Source: an uncultured Acidobacteriaceae bacterium
Lineage (GTDB): Bacteria > Acidobacteriota > Terriglobia > Terriglobales > Acidobacteriaceae
Direction of reading: 5' to 3'
Length of the DNA: 33,389 nucleotides
Assembly: GCA_903911925.1 (NCBI GenBank)
Contig: CAIWFH010000142.1
Location: 1-33,389, forward strand
Positions 1 through 11,300 of the stretch are shown here, one piece after another. How positions within the stretch are numbered: position 1 is the first letter of the stretch; each line of letters begins with the position of its first letter. The position numbers were made by a program, and so were the translations under genes. The notes under the pieces were generated by a model. It made no database searches and was not told the DNA's origin. It saw nothing but the letters and a program-made list of their open reading frames with translations.

Positions 1-19
1 GAGGCCGGAAAACGGCCTC
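1..19. terminator. GC-rich hairpin at window edge, possible terminator
   Basis: A perfect 7-bp stem (GAGGCCG / CGGCCTC) closes a GAAAA loop. It lies about 130 bases past the anmK stop on the minus strand. The T-run that would make it a rho-independent terminator for anmK would fall outside the window, so terminator function cannot be judged. The rest of 20-148 shows no gene. Confidence 0.3.
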
Positions 20-148
20 AAGGGATCAAAAAGACAAGCAGCAACCCGTCTTTTCCGAAAGAAAACCGATTCACAATCAACAAATCAACTGCGCTCGCGT
101 TGTCGCCGCAAAATCACACACCTGCGCAGGGGTTCCCTAGACCGCACT

Positions 149-1318
149 CTATGCAAATGTTACCTGGCCCAGAATCGCCGGCCGCGTTGCTCCTGTGGCG
201 GCGGGCACATTGGCTGGAAGATGATGCCATGTTTGCCATGCAAGCAGCGCAAAAGCCGCTGCCTCCTTGGCTTCGGCAGGCATGCCGAAGTCTTCGCTGA
301 CAGCCAACTCGCAGCCTATTGGCTCGAGGCGCCGCGCAAGCATGGCCATCAATGTACGGTTGCGCGCGCCGCCGCCGGAAACAATGTAGTCCACGCCGCT
401 GTTGGCCATTTTGCGTTTCGCAAATCGCTTGTAGCTTTGCGCGATGGTCTCGGCAGTAAGGGCCGTGGCTGTGGCCAATGCATCTTCGAGCTTCTTGCTG
501 TTTCGTTGGCATGCGGCGAGAAACTTCGCTGCGTACTCTCGACCGAACTGCTCGCGGCCCGCGGTGCGCGGCGGCTTGAGTTGGAAATAGGGGTCGCGCA
601 ATGCGCGCTCCAATACCAGCTTCAGCACAGTGCCCTGCGCGGCGAAGCCTCCGTCGCGGTCGAAGGGCTTGCCATAAAGCTCTTGCGTCAGCGCATCGAT
701 CACCATGTTGCCCGGGCCTGTATCGAACGCGATGGCTGCGTCACTTGTTGCGCCGGCAGGGATCGCGGTGAGGTTGGCGATGCCGCCGATATTCTGAAGG
801 ACCCGTCCGCGTTTCGGATGCGCGAACATCACGTAGTCGAGCAGCGGAACCAGCGGCGCTCCCTGGCCCCCAGCTACCATGTCGGCAGGGCGAAAGTTCG
901 AGACCACCGGGATGCCGAGAGTGCCGGCGATCACCTGGGCCTCACCCGCCTGCCATGTGCAGGCAAAGCTGCGGCCCGCATACGTCGCAGCCCGCGGCTG
1001 GTGATAGAGCGTCTGCCCGTGACAGCCGATCAGGTCGATGATTAAAGGATGGCACTCGAGGGTCGCAGACACAGCTTCGGCGTGAGCGATGCCCAGCCGC
1101 CAGTTGAGCCGCGCCAGCTCTGCCGTCGAAATGGCAGAAGCATTCATGGCAGAAAGCACCGCACGTCGCAATGGCGCCGGGAATCGGAACCCTTCGTGCG
1201 CCAGCAGCGTGAGTTTCGGCTTCAGCTTGCCCGGCGTAATTTGGACTAAGGCAACGTCGATGCCGTCGGCCGAGGTGCCGCTCATGATGCCTGCGACGAT
1301 CATGCTTTTGGTGGTCAT
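149..1318 (-). CDS. anmK: Anhydro-N-acetylmuramic acid kinase (AnmK)
   Basis: Predicted cytoplasmic kinase that opens the 1,6-anhydro ring of anhydro-MurNAc with ATP and yields MurNAc-6-phosphate during cell-wall recycling. The 389-aa protein is slightly longer than the usual ~370. Visible family motifs are the N-terminal phosphate-binding GIMSGTSADGIDVALV (from residue 10), GCHGQT (98-103), FRPADMVAGGQGAPLVP (142-158, with the probable catalytic Asp146), DTGPGNMVIDAL (199-210) and a C-terminal VSGGGARN nucleotide-site loop. The ATG at 1316-1318 overlaps the nagZ TGA by four bases (ATGA), which implies translational coupling. NagZ makes the substrate of this enzyme, so the pairing is functionally coherent. 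No odd residues were noticed. Confidence 0.95.
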   Translation of the reverse strand: MTTKSMIVAGIMSGTSADGIDVALVQITPGKLKPKLTLLAHEGFRFPAPLRRAVLSAMNASAISTAELARLNWRLGIAHAEAVSATLECHPLIIDLIGCHGQTLYHQPRAATYAGRSFACTWQAGEAQVIAGTLGIPVVSNFRPADMVAGGQGAPLVPLLDYVMFAHPKRGRVLQNIGGIANLTAIPAGATSDAAIAFDTGPGNMVIDALTQELYGKPFDRDGGFAAQGTVLKLVLERALRDPYFQLKPPRTAGREQFGREYAAKFLAACQRNSKKLEDALATATALTAETIAQSYKRFAKRKMANSGVDYIVSGGGARNRTLMAMLARRLEPIGCELAVSEDFGMPAEAKEAAAFALLAWQTWHHLPANVPAATGATRPAILGQVTFA

Positions 1319-2430
1319 GCGCGTTGCTCCTCTGTTTGCGGCTGGTACTTCTTAATTGTCTCGCTGAAACGCAGGACGCGCGAGCGCAAGGCTTCGAATT
1401 GCTTTGCGGTAAGCGCCTTCGGAATTCCCGGTGAAAACAACTTTGCCCGCTGCTTCGACGCAGCCTGAGCGCGCGCAACGAGTAGAGTGCGAAAGGCAGC
1501 AGACCGCTCGCCTTCTGAAATCAGTGCTTCATAGGCGCGCAATATCAATTCAGGGCTGTGACAGATTTCCATCAAATCCATGCCGCCGCGAACAGCCGCA
1601 ATGACAGCCTCTTCGATCGACATGAACTTGAGAATGCCGCCCATCTCGAGATCGTCTGAGAAGATGACTCCTTTGTACCCGATGCGTTTGCGCAGCACCG
1701 TCGTAATCCAAAATGCCGATACGCTGGCAGGACGTTCTTTGCCGGGAGTGCCGGGATAAGCCGCGTGATTCACCATAATCATCGGCAACTGGTTGCGTAA
1801 TTCGCGATAGGGAGCGAGGTCTTCCCGGTTGATGTCGGGCAAGGTGCGGTGGATGGCAGGCGTCTCAAGATGCGAGTCTCGCGTGCCGCCGCCGAGGCCG
1901 GGAAAATGCTTGCCGCATCCTGCAATGCCGTGAGCAGCCAGTCCGGCAAGGAAACCGCGCGCATACTTGACTACGCCCGCGGAGGTTCGCGCGGCGGCGC
2001 GCGTGCCCATCACTTCGGCTGAGGCAGGGAGCGCCAGGTCGAGGACGGGGGCCAGCGTGGTGTTGAAACCAAACGCCTTCACGGCCCGCGCCACAAGCTC
2101 TCCGTGCTCACGCGCAAATTCGCGCTCAGGTTTTCGTTGCGCAGCCGTCGCTACCGCTTGTGCTGAAGGCATGGGCGCCAGCGCGTCGCGCAGGCGGTCA
2201 ACCGTGCCGCCTTCGACATCTACGTAGCGCAGACTGTTGGCGGCGCACTGTGCCGTGGCCTCCGCAAGCAGAGCACGCGTTTGGAGCGCATCCGCTATGT
2301 TGCGGCGGAAGAGAATAATGCCGGCAGGGCGCACCAGTTTGAGCCACGCGCGTTCAAGCGAGGTCAACTCGATGCCTCCGAGGCCCACAACAAGCAAGCT
2401 TCCCGCGGCTTGGCGCAAACTTGCGGTCAC
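1315..2430 (-). CDS. nagZ: Beta-N-acetylhexosaminidase NagZ (GH3)
   Basis: Glycoside hydrolase family 3 enzyme. NagZ removes GlcNAc from GlcNAc-anhydroMurNAc muropeptides in the cytoplasm, and no signal peptide is visible. Motifs: the substrate-site KHFPG (174-178), DSH (185-187, Asp-His acid/base dyad of NagZ) and FSDDLEMGG (from 257, containing the nucleophile Asp). The canonical KHFPGHG reads KHFPGLG here, so the His after PG is replaced by Leu. The downstream catalytic DSH is intact, so activity is expected. Length is 371 aa, a little longer than typical (~340). The start is GTG at 2430, overlapping the mutS TGA by four bases (GTGA). A generic GH3 glycosidase is the alternative, but the neighbouring anmK favours NagZ. 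Confidence 0.9.
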   Translation of the reverse strand: MTASLRQAAGSLLVVGLGGIELTSLERAWLKLVRPAGIILFRRNIADALQTRALLAEATAQCAANSLRYVDVEGGTVDRLRDALAPMPSAQAVATAAQRKPEREFAREHGELVARAVKAFGFNTTLAPVLDLALPASAEVMGTRAAARTSAGVVKYARGFLAGLAAHGIAGCGKHFPGLGGGTRDSHLETPAIHRTLPDINREDLAPYRELRNQLPMIMVNHAAYPGTPGKERPASVSAFWITTVLRKRIGYKGVIFSDDLEMGGILKFMSIEEAVIAAVRGGMDLMEICHSPELILRAYEALISEGERSAAFRTLLVARAQAASKQRAKLFSPGIPKALTAKQFEALRSRVLRFSETIKKYQPQTEEQRA

Positions 2431-5210
2431 GATTTCTCCTTCAACTCGTTCTGCAATTCCTCGAGAAGGTTCAGCGCTTGCAGCGGGGTCAGTGAGTTCA
2501 CGTCGGTGGATTCGATGCGGTCCACAATGCGCTGCGAGAGTGGAGTGAAGATGGTCAACTGCAGCGGCTCGGGCGTGGTTTGAACCTGGACGCTTTGGCG
2601 CTCCTGCTTCTCGTGCTGGCGCAAAATGTGCTTGGCACGCTCGATCACCACAGCCGGCAAGCCGGCCAGCCGCGCTACTTCAATGCCGTAGCTCTTGCTG
2701 GCCGCGCCCGGCTCGATGTTGTGCAGAAAGACAATGCCGCCTGCCGCCTCTTTGACGCCGACGCGCAGGTTGCGGACGCGCGGCAGTTTTTCGGCAAGCA
2801 TGGTCAGCTCGTGATAGTGGGTTGCGAATAGAGTGCGGGCACAGGTCTCGGCGTGCAGAAACTCGACGGTCGCCCAGGCCAGTGAGAGGCCATCGAATGT
2901 GGCCGTGCCGCGGCCCATCTCGTCGAGAAGAATCAGCGAACGGTTGGTGGCCGTGTTCAGGATAGTGGCCGTCTCGGTCATCTCCACCATGAAGGTAGAT
3001 CGCCCACGGGCCACGTTGTCGCTGGCGCCGATGCGTGTGTAGATGCGGTCCACAAGGCCGTAGCGCAAACTCTGCGCCGGCACAAAGCTGCCCATCTGCG
3101 CCAGCAGAATCAGCATCGCCGCCTGCCGCAGATAAGTGCTTTTGCCGCCCATGTTGGGTCCGGTAATCAGCAGCAGGCTCGGCCCTTCACCGGCAGAACT
3201 CAGATACAGATCGTTGGCGATGAAGCGGCCCTCGCGCGTCTCCTCCATCCACTGCTCGATGACGGGATGGCGCGCGGCCACGGCTTCAATCACCGGCGTA
3301 TCGTCGATCACCGGACGCACATAACGCCGTAGCGCGGCCAGGTGAGCGAAGTTCGCAAGGAGGTCGGTCTCGGCCACGGCTGACGAGGTTTTTCGTATGC
3401 GGCCAGCCGCCTCAAGCACCGCTTGCCGCAACTCAACGAACAACCGCTTCTCGATTTCGATGGACCGGTCGTGAGCGGTGAGTATTTTTACTTCGTATTC
3501 CTTCAATTCGGGCGTGGTGAAGCGCTCGGCATTGACCAGAGTCTGCTTGCGCTCATAGTCGGCGGGGGCCATGGCCAGGTTGGATTTTGTAATCTCGATG
3601 TAATATCCAAAGACCGAGTTGTAGCGCACCTTCAGTGAGCCGATTCCGGTCCTCTGCCGCTCGCGCTCCTCGATGGCCGCAATGCTCTGCTTGCCGGTGG
3701 TTGAGATGGCACGCAACTCGTCGAGTTCCGCGTCAACACCGGCGGCAATGGCGCCGCCATCAGCTAGCGTCAGCGGGGGTTCGGCAACTAATGTCGTCGC
3801 AATCCGCGCGGTGATATCGACCAGGGTATCGAGCCTCGCGGCCAGATCGTGCCACCGTGCGGCTTGCATGGCATCGAGCGCCAACTTCAATCCCGGCAGC
3901 CTGGCCAGGCTTGCTGCCAAGCCTCGCAAATCGCGCGGTCCGGCTGAATCCAAAGAAAGCCGCGCCAGCAATCGCTCCAGGTCAAGCAAGCCGGAGAAGG
4001 CGCGACGCATTTCTTCGCGCTTCACCAGATCGCCGTGCGCCTCGGCAACCGCTTCATAGCGCGCTTCAATTTCTGCGGCATTTAACAGCGGGCGCAGAAT
4101 GGTGGCCCGCAGGAGGCGCTTGCCCATCGGCGTCTGGCATGCGTCGAGGGTATGAAAGAGCGTCGCCCGGCTGTCCTGGCCTACAAATAACGGCTCAACC
4201 AGTTCCAGGTTACGCACTGTCACCTGGTCGAGTTCGAGCGCGGTGGAGTGCTCCTGGAAGCGGAGGCTGTCAATATGCAGCGCGTCGTTCTTCTGCGTAG
4301 TCCGCACGTAATGCAGCACCACTCCGGCAGCGATGGCCGCGGCGGGGTGCTGGCTGAGGCCGAAGCCCTCAAGCGAGCGGACATTCAGCTGGCGCTCGAC
4401 TAGCGGAACGGCAAAGTCCCGGGTCCAGACCCAGTCCTCAACCTGCGTGCGCGCGGGGATGCGCTCAAGCTGCGGCGGCAACTCCGTGCTGGCGGCAAAC
4501 AGCACTTCGCTGGGTTGGGCCATCAGAATTTCGTCCATCGCCTGTTGCCGCGCGGTCGTTCCGGTGAATTCGGCAGTGCGGAACTCGCCAGTTGACACGT
4601 CGAGCAGGGCGACAGCGCACACCGGCTCTTTCGCCGGGCCGATCTCAAAGTACGCGGCAAGGAAATTGTTCTGCTCCTGGCCGAGCGCGTTATCGAGGGC
4701 CGTTCCCGGGGTCAGGACGCGGGTCACTTCGCGGCGGACGATCTTCTTGGCGAGCTTGGGGTCTTCCATCTGGTCGCAGATGGCGATGCGGTAGCCCTTG
4801 CGCAGTAGGCGCGTCAGGTAGGCGTCAACCGCGTGGTAGGGAACGCCGCACATAGGCTGGTTGCGTTCCCGGTCGCGCGCGGTGAGGGTGAGTTGCAGTT
4901 CCCGGCTAACGATCACCGCGTCGTCGTAAAAGAGTTCGTAGAAGTCGCCCATGCGGAAGAACAGCAGCGCGTCGGGGTTCTCGCGCTTGGCCGCCGTCCA
5001 CTGGCGCATGAAGGGGGTGAGTTCCTGGGGAGCCTTGTCCGAAGGGGGAAGCGCCGGGGCTGGATTTTCTTTGGTCACGCTGGCTTTAAGAGTATCGCGG
5101 CGGCTCGGGGCAGGGGTAGCGGGGCTTCGACCGGGTGCTTCCGTTTCGGGACTTCCATCCCACATCAGGAATCCCGTGCCGGTTGCTGGCGCAGCGGCCA
5201 AGTGTCCCAT
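2427..5210 (-). CDS. mutS: DNA mismatch repair protein MutS
   Basis: Mismatch-recognition ATPase of methyl-independent or MutL-dependent repair. In the 927-aa reading, domain I begins near residue 64 (LTPFMRQW) and carries the mismatch-wedge F90-Y91-E92 in GDFYELF. The ATPase has Walker A GPNMGGKST (684-692), the STFMVEM signature (738-744), Walker B DEMGRGT (763-769) and the THYHE loop (797-801). All key residues are present. The first ~63 residues are Pro/Ala-rich and not part of known MutS domains. No strong ribosome site precedes the ATG at 5210; ATG 5165 and GTG 5078 (883 aa, nearer the usual length) are credible alternative starts. It is the first gene of a coupled mutS-nagZ-anmK unit and diverges from the protease gene at 5310. 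Confidence 0.96.
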   Translation of the reverse strand: MGHLAAAPATGTGFLMWDGSPETEAPGRSPATPAPSRRDTLKASVTKENPAPALPPSDKAPQELTPFMRQWTAAKRENPDALLFFRMGDFYELFYDDAVIVSRELQLTLTARDRERNQPMCGVPYHAVDAYLTRLLRKGYRIAICDQMEDPKLAKKIVRREVTRVLTPGTALDNALGQEQNNFLAAYFEIGPAKEPVCAVALLDVSTGEFRTAEFTGTTARQQAMDEILMAQPSEVLFAASTELPPQLERIPARTQVEDWVWTRDFAVPLVERQLNVRSLEGFGLSQHPAAAIAAGVVLHYVRTTQKNDALHIDSLRFQEHSTALELDQVTVRNLELVEPLFVGQDSRATLFHTLDACQTPMGKRLLRATILRPLLNAAEIEARYEAVAEAHGDLVKREEMRRAFSGLLDLERLLARLSLDSAGPRDLRGLAASLARLPGLKLALDAMQAARWHDLAARLDTLVDITARIATTLVAEPPLTLADGGAIAAGVDAELDELRAISTTGKQSIAAIEERERQRTGIGSLKVRYNSVFGYYIEITKSNLAMAPADYERKQTLVNAERFTTPELKEYEVKILTAHDRSIEIEKRLFVELRQAVLEAAGRIRKTSSAVAETDLLANFAHLAALRRYVRPVIDDTPVIEAVAARHPVIEQWMEETREGRFIANDLYLSSAGEGPSLLLITGPNMGGKSTYLRQAAMLILLAQMGSFVPAQSLRYGLVDRIYTRIGASDNVARGRSTFMVEMTETATILNTATNRSLILLDEMGRGTATFDGLSLAWATVEFLHAETCARTLFATHYHELTMLAEKLPRVRNLRVGVKEAAGGIVFLHNIEPGAASKSYGIEVARLAGLPAVVIERAKHILRQHEKQERQSVQVQTTPEPLQLTIFTPLSQRIVDRIESTDVNSLTPLQALNLLEELQNELKEKS

Positions 5211-5309
5211 AGCGAGTCATGGGAGGCTGTCGATGGGGAAGAGAGTAGGAGCACGCCGCGGCGAACAGCCGCCGGCTTGCCTGTGGAAATTCGTAGTCGG
5301 AGGGTGGCT

Positions 5310-8300
5310 GTGAAGTCAAAGGTAGTAAGAATCTCGATGGCAGTTGCTGCAATTCTCGTCTTGTTGGCCGGATTTGCGGTGTGCCTGGCGCAGGCGCAGG
5401 TGAGCACGTATGTCAGCGCAAGCCCGGACCAGATTCGGGGTCCCATTGTCGATGCAGAGACGATTACGCTCTACGGCAACGTGCATCCGCTGGCGCGCGC
5501 CGAGTTCGATAAGGGCGCGGTGGACCCGGGGACGCGGCTGGGGCGCATGGTGCTGCTGCTGCAGCCCTCGCCGGACCGCGAAGCGGCGGCGGCCAATCTT
5601 GCCGGGGCGCAGCAGAATCCAGCCTCTGCTTACTACCACAAGTGGATTTCGAGAGGCGACTATGCGAGCCGCTTCGGCGCCTCAGCCGGAGACGTGGCCA
5701 AGGTGCAGGGTTGGCTCCGGTCGCAGGGGTTCAAGGTGGAGAACGTCTTGCCTGGGCAGCGCCTGATCTATTTCTCAGGCACGGCGGGCCAGGTTTCCGC
5801 GGCCTTCCATACCGAGATGCACAGCTATCTGGTGAACGGCGAGCGTCACTTTGCCAACGTGCAGGACCCGCAGATTCCTCGGGCTCTTGCTCCGGCGGTG
5901 CGAGGGCTTGTTTCGCTGCACGACTTTCCCTACCGCTCGATGCTGCATGCGCAGCGGCTGTCGGGCAAGCCGCTGAATACGGGCACGGGGACTACCGGTT
6001 CGCGTGTCATGTATCCGGCGGATTTTGGAGTAATTTACGATCTCACCGCAGTTTGGACCGCGAATACGCCCAACATTGGCGCGGGCGTCACGATTGGCGT
6101 CGTGGGCCGCAGCAACATCGTGCCCGGAGACGTTACCCAGTTCCGCTCCACGGCTCATCTTCCGGCTTACTCGGCCGGCGTCATGTCCAACCTGGTCGAT
6201 CTTGGCGCTAATCTCACCGTGGATCCGGGTTTGGTCATCGGCGATCAGGACGAAGCGACGCTGGATGTGGAGTGGTCGGGCGCGGTTGCGCCGGGGGCGC
6301 AGATTATCCTGGCGCCTGCTGTTACTTCAGGGCCGACCGACGGCGCTTTCATTTCGGCTGCCTACCTGGTGAATACCATTCACGTTTTGCCGCAGATTGT
6401 GAGCGTCAGCTTCGGAGCCTGCGAACAAGCCATGGGATCTTCGGAACTGGCCGGCTGGAACACGCTCTGGCAGGAAGCCGCGCTTCAAGGCCAGACCGTG
6501 GTCGTTTCCTCTGGCGACAGCGGGGCGGCGGGCTGCGACCTTGGATCGGCGACTGCGGGAACCGAAGCGGGCGTGAACGGCATTTGCAGTTCGCCTTACG
6601 CCACCTGCGTGGGCGGCACCCAGTTCAACGATACGGCTTCGCCGTCCACCTATTGGAATGGCACCGACAACCCGGCCGGCGCATCGGCCAAGAGCTACAT
6701 CCCCGAGTTGGTGTGGAACGAAAGCGCGGCCAACGGCGGGGCAGGTCTTTGGGCCTCAGGCGGTGGTATCAGCTTGTTCTATCCTCAGCCTGCCTGGCAG
6801 GGCGTGGCCTCGGCCACCAATGGCCAGCGCGGCGTGCCCGACCTGGCACTGACCGCTGCCGCGCACGACGGCTACCTGGGATATGAGACGGTCAGCAGCG
6901 TTCCCGGCTGGTATACCATGAGCGGAACCTCGGCGGCTGCGCCGTCGTTTGCCGGCATCATGGCCCTGGTTTCGAAATCGAATTCCGCCACCAGCCAGGG
7001 CAACGTGAACCCGGTTCTCTATGGACTGGTGGGATCTTCGGCCACCAAGGTGGCTTTCAATACCAACGCGACGCTCGCCGGCGACAACAGCGTTCCGGGT
7101 GTGCCGGGATATGCAGCCACAGCGGGTACCTCCTATAACCTGGCTACCGGACTGGGTTCGGTGGATGGCGCCAAGCTGATCACCCAATGGAACAAGAGCA
7201 CCGGTCTGGCTGGCTTTGCCCTGGTTCCGCAAACGAATTCAATGACCATCGCTGCCGACGCCAACCAGACGCTGGGCATCGTCGTAACTTCAGTCGATGC
7301 GGCAACCCCCAGCGTCGCCATGTCTTACCTGGGCCCGTCAGGGGTGACAGTGGCCTTCAGTTCCGCTACGGTGACGGTTCCGGCGGGCTCAAACAGGACC
7401 ACCACAGCGACGGTTACCGTGGGCGCCAACGTGCAGCCCGGGAACTACATTCTGTCGTTTACCGGCACGGCGGGGACCAACACGCAAACGGTGTTGGTTG
7501 CGCTCACTGTTTCTGCCACGCCGGAGTTGAGCCTCCACGCGCAGCAGACTTTCATGCAGATCACGCAGGGCGGTTTGGCTATACCGCTCACATTCAACGT
7601 GACAACTGGCGGCAGTTTCACTGGCAATGTGACCCTGGCAGTGACCGGGTTGCCCACCAACGTGACCAAGGGCTGGAACCCCGGCGCTACGGTGACCCCG
7701 GTGAGCAACGTCGCGACACCGATCCTCAGCCTCCAGGCCAGTTCCTCCGCCACGCCGGCAACATCAACCTTCACGGTAACCGCAACCGGCAACGGCCTCA
7801 CGGCCACCGACGCCATCACCCTGCAGGTGATGCAAGCCAAAACCGTGCAGGTGACTCCAGCCTCGTCCACCATTTCAATGCCGGCCACCGGAACTGTCAC
7901 GGATGCCATCACGGTGAGCACCTTCGGCGGCGTCAGCGGCTCCACTGCGCTTACCATCAGCGCGCCGCCTACCGGCGTCAGCTGCAGCTTCGGTCCCTCT
8001 ACCCTCAATACTCCGGGCAGCGGCGTCTCGACGCTTACCTGCACCGGCAGTCCGTCGGTTACCGCAACCACCTTCTCGCCCACCATCACGGCCACGACCA
8101 CGGCGCAGGGCGGTCCTTATGTCGGCACCGCAGCCATCAAGGTGAACATCAGCGCATCGAAGCCGACCATCACCTTCCTATCGTCCGCGCCCAAGGTGAG
8201 CCTGACCCAAGGCGGTACCACGAATACCGTGGTCAGCTTCAAGGTCGGCGGCACCTTCAGCGACACAGTCAACCTGGCTGCCGTGACTCTTACCGGTCTT

Positions 8301-11300
8301 GGGCTTCCGAGCGGCACAACCGCAGCCTGGCAGGCAGCGGCAGGCAGCAGTTCAAGCTCGGTGGTTACGGTCAACAGCGGCGCAGCGACGGTGTCACTGG
8401 TCAACGGCATCGGCGCGGCGACGCTCAGGCTGTCGACTCCTGTAGCCGTCGCCAACGCAACCCTCCCCGCTTCGGCGGTCAACCTTTCGATCAAAGCCTC
8501 AGGAACTACGCTGACCACTACCACGGCCTCTGAAACCATGGCGCTCACAATGTTGTATTCGCCAGAGATCCTGGTAACCCCGAGCGCGACGTCGCTAACC
8601 ATGACCTCCACCGGAACTGCGACCGAGACATTCACCATCACTCCCAAGGGAGGCTATTCGCCGACCGGTGTCACGGTAACCCTGCCGGGCAATTATCCCG
8701 CCAACATGACCGAGGCGTACACGGGCCATTTCGCGGGCAACGGCGGAACCATCGCAACCAGCACCACCAACGCCGTCACCGCGACGGTGACCATTACCGG
8801 CAGCAACAACGCAATTGCCAGCGCCTCGCGGAACCTGGCTTTCGTCTTCGCAGCCACTGACGGCACCACCACGTCATCGGTCACAGTTACCGTGCCGCTC
8901 ACAGTCACCCTGGCTGCGCCGACACTGGCCGTGACCTCGGGGACGGTGTTCAGCACGGGCTCTCCGATGACCATTCAGCAGGGGACCTCCGGCTCCGACG
9001 TAATTACGGTAACCGCCGCCGGCTCCTTCGCGACCAGCAGCACCACCACGCTCACGTTGACCGGCCTTCCCGCGGGCGTTACCTCCAACTGGACCTCAAA
9101 CGCCGTCACGCTGACGCCTTCTTCTTCAGGGCAGGGCGTGCCGGATACAGCTACTTCGACACTGACGCTGACGGTAGCGCCCGGCGCCGTGGTGCCCTCA
9201 GGCAATACGACGATCACGATTACGCCCAAGGACAACGCGACCTCCGCGGTAGCTTGCACATGCACAGCGCTGACGATTCCGTTGAAGCTGACGTATGCAC
9301 AGGGACTACTGGTGCAGCCGCAGGCGGCCGCTGTCTCAATGGCCTCAGCCGGCACTTCAACTGCCGAGGTCGTGAAGTTGACGGCCGAGGGCACGCCGAG
9401 CGCACTGGTTCCGGCTTCCACGCCCACTCTCACCTTCAGCGGCCTGCCCAGCGGCGTTACAGCCACGGCGGGAGCAATGGCTGGATCGGGTCCGTGGACT
9501 TCAACGATTACGCTAACCGGCAGCAACACGGCCGTCGCCACCACGCAACCCGCGGTTGTGACTGTCACAGCCACGGCGGTTGACGCCAGCGGAAACTTCT
9601 ACGTCAACACCGGGACCTTTACGCTGTCGCTCTCGCTAAGCACGCCTACGCTTTCGATTACCGCGAACAATTACTCGCCAGCGGTGGTGCAGGGCGCAAC
9701 CGCAACCGACGTCTTCACCATCACCACCGGCGGCTCGTTCAACGCGCCGGTAGCCCTGAGCGTTGCCGGATTGCCCACGGGCGTCACGGCAAGCTGGAGC
9801 GCCAATCCGGCCATTCCCACATACAGTTCGGGAACCGGAACAGTGACTTCGACGCTGACATTGACGGCCAGCCAGACGGCTCCGGTAACCGCTTCGCCGG
9901 TTTCGATCACCATAACCGCTGCGGGTGACTCGATTACCGCAACGCCAACGACCAAGGTAAACCTGACCGTGAGCTACGCGCCCGCTTTGCAAGTGTCGCT
10001 TTCAAAGGCGAGCGTAACCGTTGACTCGGCGACCACCGGACAATCCGGCACAGCCGGTTACCAGGTGCTCACGGTAACCGTGAAGGGCGTGGGCGGAGTT
10101 GCCACTGCGGGTTCAAATCTCTCCATCTCGGGATTGCCGGCGGGAATGTCGCCCGTCCTCAGCCCCAGCCCGGTCACCAGTGCGGGCACTTCAATTTTGA
10201 CTTTGAAGGGCTCCAACACGGTTGCGCCGGGACCGTACACTGTCACAATCTCGGCAAACCAGACCACTGGAACGAACGGAACCGGAAGCGCGACATTTGC
10301 GTTGCAGGTAACGCAGACGACGCCGGCTCTGGTCATCTCGCCCACCACGGCAAACATGACACTGGCAGTTTCAGGCAGCGCAACCCAGGCCTACACCCTC
10401 ACCGGTTCAGGTTCTTACACCGGCGGCGTTACTATGGCCGTTCTCTCCGGATTGCCTGCTCACGTAACGGCAAGCTGGAGCAATCCGAACCCGGCCACCA
10501 TGACGTATAACGCCAACTCAGTGACCAGCACGGGCAGCAGTACGCTGACTCTCTCGGCAGACGCAAGCGCTGTGGTCAACGCGAACCCGGTAGCAGTCAC
10601 AATTACGGCCACCGGCGACGGCATCGTGATGACGTCAATCGTCCGCCTTACCATTGTCGTGGCGGCAGGTATAACGGCCTCGCCCAATGTTGGCACGGAG
10701 TCCTTGGCCGTGCCGTCGAATGGCACGCCCAACACAGTGACCGACCTCATTACCTTCAATGCCACTGGGAGCATGCCGGCCAACGCGGTCATCAACGTAA
10801 GCGCCGCGGTTGGGGGCTCGCCGGCCGGCGTTACGGCAAGCATGTGCAACGCTACGGTAACCTTCATCGGCGGTACCGGAACCTGCCTGTTGACCTTGTC
10901 AGTGGATCAAACCGCGTCTGCCGGGGGTCCGTACACGGTTACCGTCACCGGCACCGGCAGCAGCGGCCACCCGATCGGCACGACCACGGTGAGCCTTACG
11001 GTTAACGCAGTCTCGGCTACGCTGACCATCACGCCCACAACAACAGCGCAAACCATCTACCCGCCTTACGCAAACTTTGTGCCCGCTACCGATTCACCCA
11101 AGGCGGTCACCAACCTCATGACGGTGGTTGCGGGAGGCGCCTTCGTCGGCAATGCCACTCTCACCGCAACCGGGATGCCTACCGGCGTTACAGCAACCTG
11201 GTCCGATTCGGGCACCAACACAACAACCATCACCGGAGGCTCGGGGACCAACACTCTGACGCTGACGGCGGACTCGACGGCGAGCTACTCCGGTACCCAC

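Noticed and set aside
221..1045. 274-aa plus-strand open frame
   Set aside because: It is antisense to anmK, shows no recognisable domain, and is explained by GC-rich codon bias of the real gene.
4833..5309. Open upstream extension of the protease frame (ATG 4833)
   Set aside because: It is antisense to the conserved 5' part of mutS, has no signal peptide, and GTG 5310 has a good ribosome site followed by a Sec signal.
7445..9955. Several long minus-strand frames opposite the protease repeats
   Set aside because: They are Val/Ala/Thr-rich mirror images of the repeat-coding strand, with no ribosome sites or domains.
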